From Pseudomonadota bacterium (lineage in GTDB: Bacteria; Pseudomonadota; Alphaproteobacteria; Acetobacterales; Acetobacteraceae), in contig JAJZEG010000085.1 in the NCBI GenBank assembly GCA_021828605.1, forward strand, positions 1 to 8,379: a DNA stretch of 8,379 bases. Direction: 5' to 3'. Below the pieces are notes generated by a model that was not told the DNA's origin, made no database searches, and saw nothing but the letters and a program-made list of their open reading frames with translations. The stretch's first letter is position 1, and every line of letters begins with the position of its first letter. The position numbers and the translations under genes were made by a program. Shown here in pieces: positions 5,380 to 8,379 of the stretch.

Positions 5380-6915
5380 ATGAAAAACTCGCAGGGTCCA
5401 TGGCGTGGTGTTCGCTTGTCGGCGGTTGACGCTGACCCGACCGGGGATGGGTTGGCCTCGGCGCGGGGGGTGATCCCGGCGGATTGGCCGGATCAGTGCG
5501 CGCAGGGCCTGTGCGCGATCAGGCCGCCTGTCGGGCGGGCGGCGGTTTCGGTGGTTGAGGCAACGCGGGATTGGACCGGTTTGGTTGAGCAGCGGGCGGC
5601 GCTTGCCGGGCTGCCTGCCGGTTTGGGCGCGCAGCTGGAGGCGGCATTGCGTGATCGGCTTGCCGCGCCGAGCCTGGGGATTTGGCGCAATGTGGCTGAG
5701 GATGTCCCGGGTTTTTTGTTGAATTTGCCGCAATTTTATGATGCGGATCGCGGGTTTGATCATTGGCGGTTGGCGGCGGTTGCGCAAGCGGCGGTGACGG
5801 CTGTTTCGGTGCTGGCCCCTGAGGCGCAGGCGATTGCGCTCGGGGTGAGTGATTTGGCGTTGCTGCTCGGCCAGCTTGATTTGGATTATGGCAGCGACGC
5901 CGCGCGCGATGTTGCCTGCGCGATTGCTGGATTGCTGGCGGCGCATGCGGATATCGCGTCGGCGCGGGTGCTGGCGACGGGTTTGGTGCCGGGCGTGCCG
6001 GTGATTAATCCTGCTTTGCCGCGATCCTGCGTGGTGCCGGGTTTGGTGGAGGCGGCGCTTGCCGCGCAGGCGCAGGCGGCTTCGATGGGTCAGCGCCATC
6101 ATCGGCGGGTGCTCGCGATGGCGGCGGCGGGGCCGGTTGAGCAGTTGCTGGGCGTTGAGACGGTGGGCGTTGCGGCGCCGGTGAGTGCGTTGGATGGCAA
6201 TGGGCGGTTGGCGCGTTGGGCGCGCGCCCGGCTGAGTGCGCGTGGGCAGAGTGCCGAGGCGGCGCTGGCGGTGAGTTTGGCCGGGCAGGATCCGTTTGGG
6301 GTGGCCGACCGGGCCGGGCGGCGGGCGATGATTGAGGCGTTGATGCCGTTTTTTGGCGCGCTGCCCGATTGTATAATGCCGGTCGAGCCCAAGCGGGGCG
6401 AGGCTGCGGCGCGGCGCGAGGCGCTGCCGACCCGGCGCGCGGGCTATACCCAGAAAGCGAGCCTGAGCGGGCATCGGGTGTTTTTGCGCACCGGCGACTA
6501 TGCGGATGGGCGGTTGGGCGAGATTTTTATCGCTTTGCCCCGCGAGACGGCGGCGGTGCGCGGGTTGGCCGATAGTTTGGCGATCGCGGTGAGTGTGGGT
6601 TTGCAGCATGAGGTGCCGTTGGCGGCTTATGTCGATGCGTTGGCGGAAACCGGGTCTGGTGCGGCGGGGGCGGTTGAGGGCGATCCGCTGGTGCCGAGCG
6701 CATATTCGCCGGTCGATTATGTGATCCGGCATTTGGCGGCGAATTATCTGGATCGGCAGGAGGCTGTGGTTGAGCCGGAATTGGCGGTTCAGCCCGAGGC
6801 GAGCGGGCCGATGTTGCCGCTTGAGTTGCCGATGGATCAAGCGACCGCACCGGCGGTTGGGGGTGAAACAGGGCGGTCGCGCCGGGTGCGGACGCATTTG
6901 AAATTGGTGAGTTGA
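5380..6915 (+). CDS. TSCPD-domain protein: shrunken, apparently catalytically inactive NrdJ (class II ribonucleotide reductase) paralogue
   Basis: A 511-residue protein. Residues 354-457 match the C-terminal TSCPD domain of alphaproteobacterial B12-dependent ribonucleotide reductase: RAGYTQKASLSGHRVFLRTG, YADGRLGEIFI, LADSLAIAVSVGLQHEVPL, SPVDYVIRHLAANYL. Upstream, colinear but eroded blocks recall the NrdJ core. ALGVSDLALLLGQLDLDYGS (153-172) corresponds to 'LGLGYANLGxLLM...YDS'. GPVEQLLGVETVGVAAP (251-267) corresponds to 'PTGTIGLLMDCDTTGIEP'. The start GPWRGVRL...VIPADWPDQCA may match the NrdJ N-terminus. Full NrdJ is over 900 residues; here most of the barrel is gone, there is no N-x-C-x-E catalytic motif, the five cysteines (40, 45, 180, 217, 331) are not in redox pairs, and the C-terminal Cys-rich tail is replaced by an acidic/Pro segment and a basic end. 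The frame is intact, so it is probably expressed. No Shine-Dalgarno precedes the ATG; TAAACT (5368-5373) could be a -10 box for a leaderless message. Function unknown. Confidence 0.85.
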   Translation: MKNSQGPWRGVRLSAVDADPTGDGLASARGVIPADWPDQCAQGLCAIRPPVGRAAVSVVEATRDWTGLVEQRAALAGLPAGLGAQLEAALRDRLAAPSLGIWRNVAEDVPGFLLNLPQFYDADRGFDHWRLAAVAQAAVTAVSVLAPEAQAIALGVSDLALLLGQLDLDYGSDAARDVACAIAGLLAAHADIASARVLATGLVPGVPVINPALPRSCVVPGLVEAALAAQAQAASMGQRHHRRVLAMAAAGPVEQLLGVETVGVAAPVSALDGNGRLARWARARLSARGQSAEAALAVSLAGQDPFGVADRAGRRAMIEALMPFFGALPDCIMPVEPKRGEAAARREALPTRRAGYTQKASLSGHRVFLRTGDYADGRLGEIFIALPRETAAVRGLADSLAIAVSVGLQHEVPLAAYVDALAETGSGAAGAVEGDPLVPSAYSPVDYVIRHLAANYLDRQEAVVEPELAVQPEASGPMLPLELPMDQATAPAVGGETGRSRRVRTHLKLVS

Positions 6916-6918
6916 GTG

Positions 6919-7380
6919 ATGTCGATCCATGCGCGTTTGGCCGAGTTGGGTGTGGTGTTGCCGAAGCCAGCGGCACCGGTGGCGACCTATGTGCCGGTGG
7001 TGGTGCAGAACGGGTTCGCGGTGGTGAGCGGGCAGTTGCCGATGGAAGCGGGGGCGCTCGCGGTGACCGGTAAATTGGGCGCCAGCGTGGATATTGCCCA
7101 GGGGCAGCGCGCGGCGCGGCTTTGTTTGATCAATGTGTTGGCGCAGCTGGAAGCTTCCTTGCCCGGCGGGTTGGACGCGGTGGCGCGGATTGTGCGGCTG
7201 GGCGGATTTATTGCGGCGGGACCGGATTTCACCGATCATGCGAAAGTGATGAACGGGGCTTCGGATTTGGCGGTGGAGATTTTCGGCGAGCGGGGGCGCC
7301 ATGCCCGCTCGACCGTGGGGGTACCCTCCTTGCCGCTCGATGCGGCGGTGGAGATCGAGGCGATGGTGGCGCTGGTTTAG
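6919..7380 (+). CDS. RidA/YjgF/UK114 family protein (YjgF-like subgroup 1)
   Basis: A 153-residue Rid-superfamily protein, the usual size for the longer subgroup. Landmarks: LAELGVVLPKPAAPVATYVP (7-26), FAVVSGQLPMEAG, GKLGASVDIAQGQRAARLCLINVLAQLEA (as blocks GKLGASVDIA and QRAARLCLINVLAQ), NGASDLAVEIFGERGRHARS (112-131) and VGVPSLPLDAAVEIEAMVAL. Arg130 in HARSTVG sits where RidA uses its carboxylate-binding Arg105, and the closing VEIEA supplies the conserved glutamate. RidA hydrolyses reactive enamines/imines made by PLP enzymes; whether this subgroup does so is less certain. A GTG at 6916 directly after the upstream TGA could also start it, but the following ATG at 6919 is preferred. The near-zero spacing implies translational coupling to the NrdJ-like gene. 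It ends 5 bp from the convergent GST gene, with no hairpin between. Confidence 0.93.
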   Translation: MSIHARLAELGVVLPKPAAPVATYVPVVVQNGFAVVSGQLPMEAGALAVTGKLGASVDIAQGQRAARLCLINVLAQLEASLPGGLDAVARIVRLGGFIAAGPDFTDHAKVMNGASDLAVEIFGERGRHARSTVGVPSLPLDAAVEIEAMVALV

Positions 7381-7385
7381 GATTG

Positions 7386-8003
7386 TCACATTTTCGCGCT
7401 GGCTCGCTCGCTGATCCGGTCGCGCCAGGTTTGGACGTGGGGGTAGCCCGCTTCGCCGGGGCGGAACTTCATTAATTTGGCGAATTCGATGCCGCAAAAG
7501 GCGGTGATGTCGACGATGGTGAGGCGATCACCATAGATATAATGTTGGCTGGCGAGGGTGGTGTTGAGCCACGCCATGACGTCGCCGAGTTTTTCCGCTT
7601 GTTTTTGGCCGTATTCGGGGAATTGCGGCACTTCGAGCGGGGCGAGGCCGGGATGGCAATGGCGGATCCAATGGGCGATGGGCATCAGGAGATGGAATTC
7701 GACCCTTCGGTCGGTCATTTCGATGAAAGCGCGCTCGGTGGCGTCGGTGCCCATCAAATTGGGTTCGGGATAGAGCGATTCCAGATAAGTGCAGATGGCG
7801 CGGGATTCGCCGAGATGCCGACCGTCATTGAGTTCGAGCACGGGGACGCGGGTGAGCGGGCTTAGGGCGCGAAAATCATCGGTTTTATGCTCTAATTTAT
7901 TGAGATCGATGGCGATTTCCTCGATGCCGGTGATGTTTTTTTCGACCAAAAACATATGCACGCGGCGCGGGTTGGGGGCCCGTGGGGCGGTGTAGAGTTT
8001 CAT
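7386..8003 (-). CDS. Glutathione S-transferase family protein
   Basis: A 205-residue cytosolic GST of standard length. The N-terminal thioredoxin-like domain (1-80) contains MKLYTAPRAPNPRRVHMFLV, the cis-proline motif RVPVLEL (Pro54) and the glutathione-contacting GESRAICTYLE (Glu66, Ser67). The C-terminal helical domain (90-205) holds the N-capping-box/hydrophobic-staple motif GDRLTIVDI (158-166). The residue after APNP is not an obvious catalytic Ser/Cys, so the activating residue is unclear, as in many bacterial GSTs with 'PNPRRVR'; a role in detoxification or thiol chemistry is inferred from the family only. The ATG at 8003 is preceded by GGGAG (8015-8011) at 7-base spacing, a good Shine-Dalgarno. 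Transcription likely starts in 8016-8135, where two dyad elements lie. Confidence 0.95.
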   Translation of the reverse strand: MKLYTAPRAPNPRRVHMFLVEKNITGIEEIAIDLNKLEHKTDDFRALSPLTRVPVLELNDGRHLGESRAICTYLESLYPEPNLMGTDATERAFIEMTDRRVEFHLLMPIAHWIRHCHPGLAPLEVPQFPEYGQKQAEKLGDVMAWLNTTLASQHYIYGDRLTIVDITAFCGIEFAKLMKFRPGEAGYPHVQTWRDRISERASAKM

Positions 8004-8061
8004 GAGTTTGCTCCCTGCGGTGGTTGGTTGGTGGGAAATTGATCATGGAATCGGGATTTGG

Positions 8062-8074
8062 GCAAATATTTTGC
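8062..8074. repeat. Small inverted repeat upstream of the GST gene
   Basis: GCAAA (8062-8066) and TTTGC (8070-8074) form a dyad around a 3-base centre. It lies 59 bp upstream of the GST start and 19 bp from the longer palindrome. It may be part of an operator, but short AT-rich dyads of this size arise by chance. Confidence 0.3.
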
Positions 8075-8093
8075 GCCGAGATGAGTTATTTTG

Positions 8094-8107
8094 TTACGAT
8101 ATCGTAA
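8094..8107. promoter_or_regulatory. Perfect 14-bp palindrome TTACGATATCGTAA, candidate repressor binding site
   Basis: The 14-bp sequence equals its own reverse complement and sits 91-104 bp upstream of the GST start codon, in a spacer (8004-8135) that holds no gene. Palindromes of this size and composition are typical of TetR/MarR/PadR-type dimer operators. No matching regulator gene is visible in the window. Since the neighbouring genes on both sides are on the minus strand, the GST gene is the only local candidate target. Confidence 0.5.
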
Positions 8108-8135
8108 TGAATTAGGCGTGAGTCGGCGACTTGGC

Positions 8136-8379
8136 TTAAGTGCGCTTGAAAAAATTGCGGTGGCGCGGGGTTGGGGGGTCGGATTCGAAGGGGAGCGGAT
8201 GGGGTTTGAATAAATCGGCGCGGGTTAGGGATTTGAAGGGTTTGGGCGCGCGCGGTTTGGGCGGTTTGGGCGCGCGCGGTGTGGTGCGGGGTTTGCGGGG
8301 GCGGGGTTCGGCTTTGAGATGGGGTTGGGCGGGGATGCCGAGCATGAAGCAGTAGGAGCGCAGGATCGGCTTGAGCCGG
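8136..8379 (-). CDS. Partial conserved-looking protein with basic Pro-rich C-terminal tail (N-terminus beyond window)
   Basis: The minus strand is open from the right edge to a TAA at 8136 (80 full codons from 8378). The first residues read RLKPILRSYCFMLGIPAQPH, which looks like the compact end of a folded domain. About 60 residues rich in Pro, Lys and Arg follow (LKAEPRPRKPRTTPRAPKPP...) and the end is PRHRNFFKRT. An internal Met (8345) exists, but the frame is open upstream of it, so the gene probably begins outside the window. I do not recognise the family. The opposite strand is also open (8140-8355), but its Gly/Arg/Leu composition looks like a shadow. No terminator is visible between this stop and the GST gene, so read-through into GST is possible. 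Confidence 0.6.
   Translation of the reverse strand, partial: RLKPILRSYCFMLGIPAQPHLKAEPRPRKPRTTPRAPKPPKPRAPKPFKSLTRADLFKPHPLPFESDPPTPRHRNFFKRT
8239..8280. repeat. Tandem repeat, 24-bp period, encoding an 8-residue Pro/Lys/Arg repeat
   Basis: The 18-mer GGTTTGGGCGCGCGCGGT occurs exactly at 8239-8256 and 8263-8280, a period of 24 bp. On the minus strand it encodes two copies of PRAPKPxK inside the basic tail of the right-edge gene. The G-rich, slippage-prone sequence suggests recent expansion. Confidence 0.7.

Noticed and set aside
5230..7497. 755-codon open frame on the minus strand opposite the NrdJ-like and RidA-family genes
   Set aside because: Its product is almost entirely Arg, His, Gln and Pro, the expected antisense reading of GCG/GTG/CGG-rich codons. 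The plus-strand genes under it have clear conserved domains, so it is a shadow.

Overview
The window looks like chromosomal DNA of a GC-rich alphaproteobacterium, most probably of the Acetobacteraceae/Rhodospirillales group (inference). The reasons are a bacterial NDUFA12-type complex I accessory protein next to a DUF2155 protein, an OmpA-like porin with a long Ala/Pro linker, and a protein whose recognisable blocks match the alphaproteobacterial B12-dependent ribonucleotide reductase NrdJ. No tRNA, rRNA, CRISPR array, transposase or phage gene was seen.

Left part (1-2303): a gene on the minus strand runs off the left edge (1-722) and encodes a protein with a faint resemblance to PLP-dependent enzymes. 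Upstream of it on the same strand is yraN (UPF0102, predicted nuclease). An AT-rich spacer (1176-1421) carries three copies of a 9-bp element, two direct and one inverted. It precedes an XRE-type transcriptional regulator on the plus strand. A strong bidirectional hairpin terminator (2311-2336) separates this regulator from the next, convergent gene.

Middle part (2357-5223), all minus strand: an envelope-related block. In transcription order it is the NDUFA12-like protein, MlaD-like MCE lipid-binding protein, DUF2155 periplasmic protein (GTGA overlap with mlaD), then a separate OmpA-family protein with its own Shine-Dalgarno. The NDUFA12-like gene has a near-consensus -10 box placed so that transcription would start at its ATG, which suggests a leaderless message.

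Right part (5380-8379): a divergent plus-strand pair follows. The first gene encodes a 511-residue protein with the C-terminal TSCPD domain of NrdJ and, upstream, eroded pieces of the NrdJ core in the same order. It lacks the catalytic cysteine motifs, so it appears to be a shrunken, catalytically dead class II reductase paralogue. It abuts a RidA-family gene. Convergent to them is a glutathione S-transferase gene whose upstream region has a perfect 14-bp palindrome. At the right edge is the C-terminal end of a minus-strand gene with a basic, proline-rich tail containing an 8-residue repeat.

The NrdJ-like gene is the most unusual item. The remainder is ordinary housekeeping and envelope content with some candidate regulatory sites.
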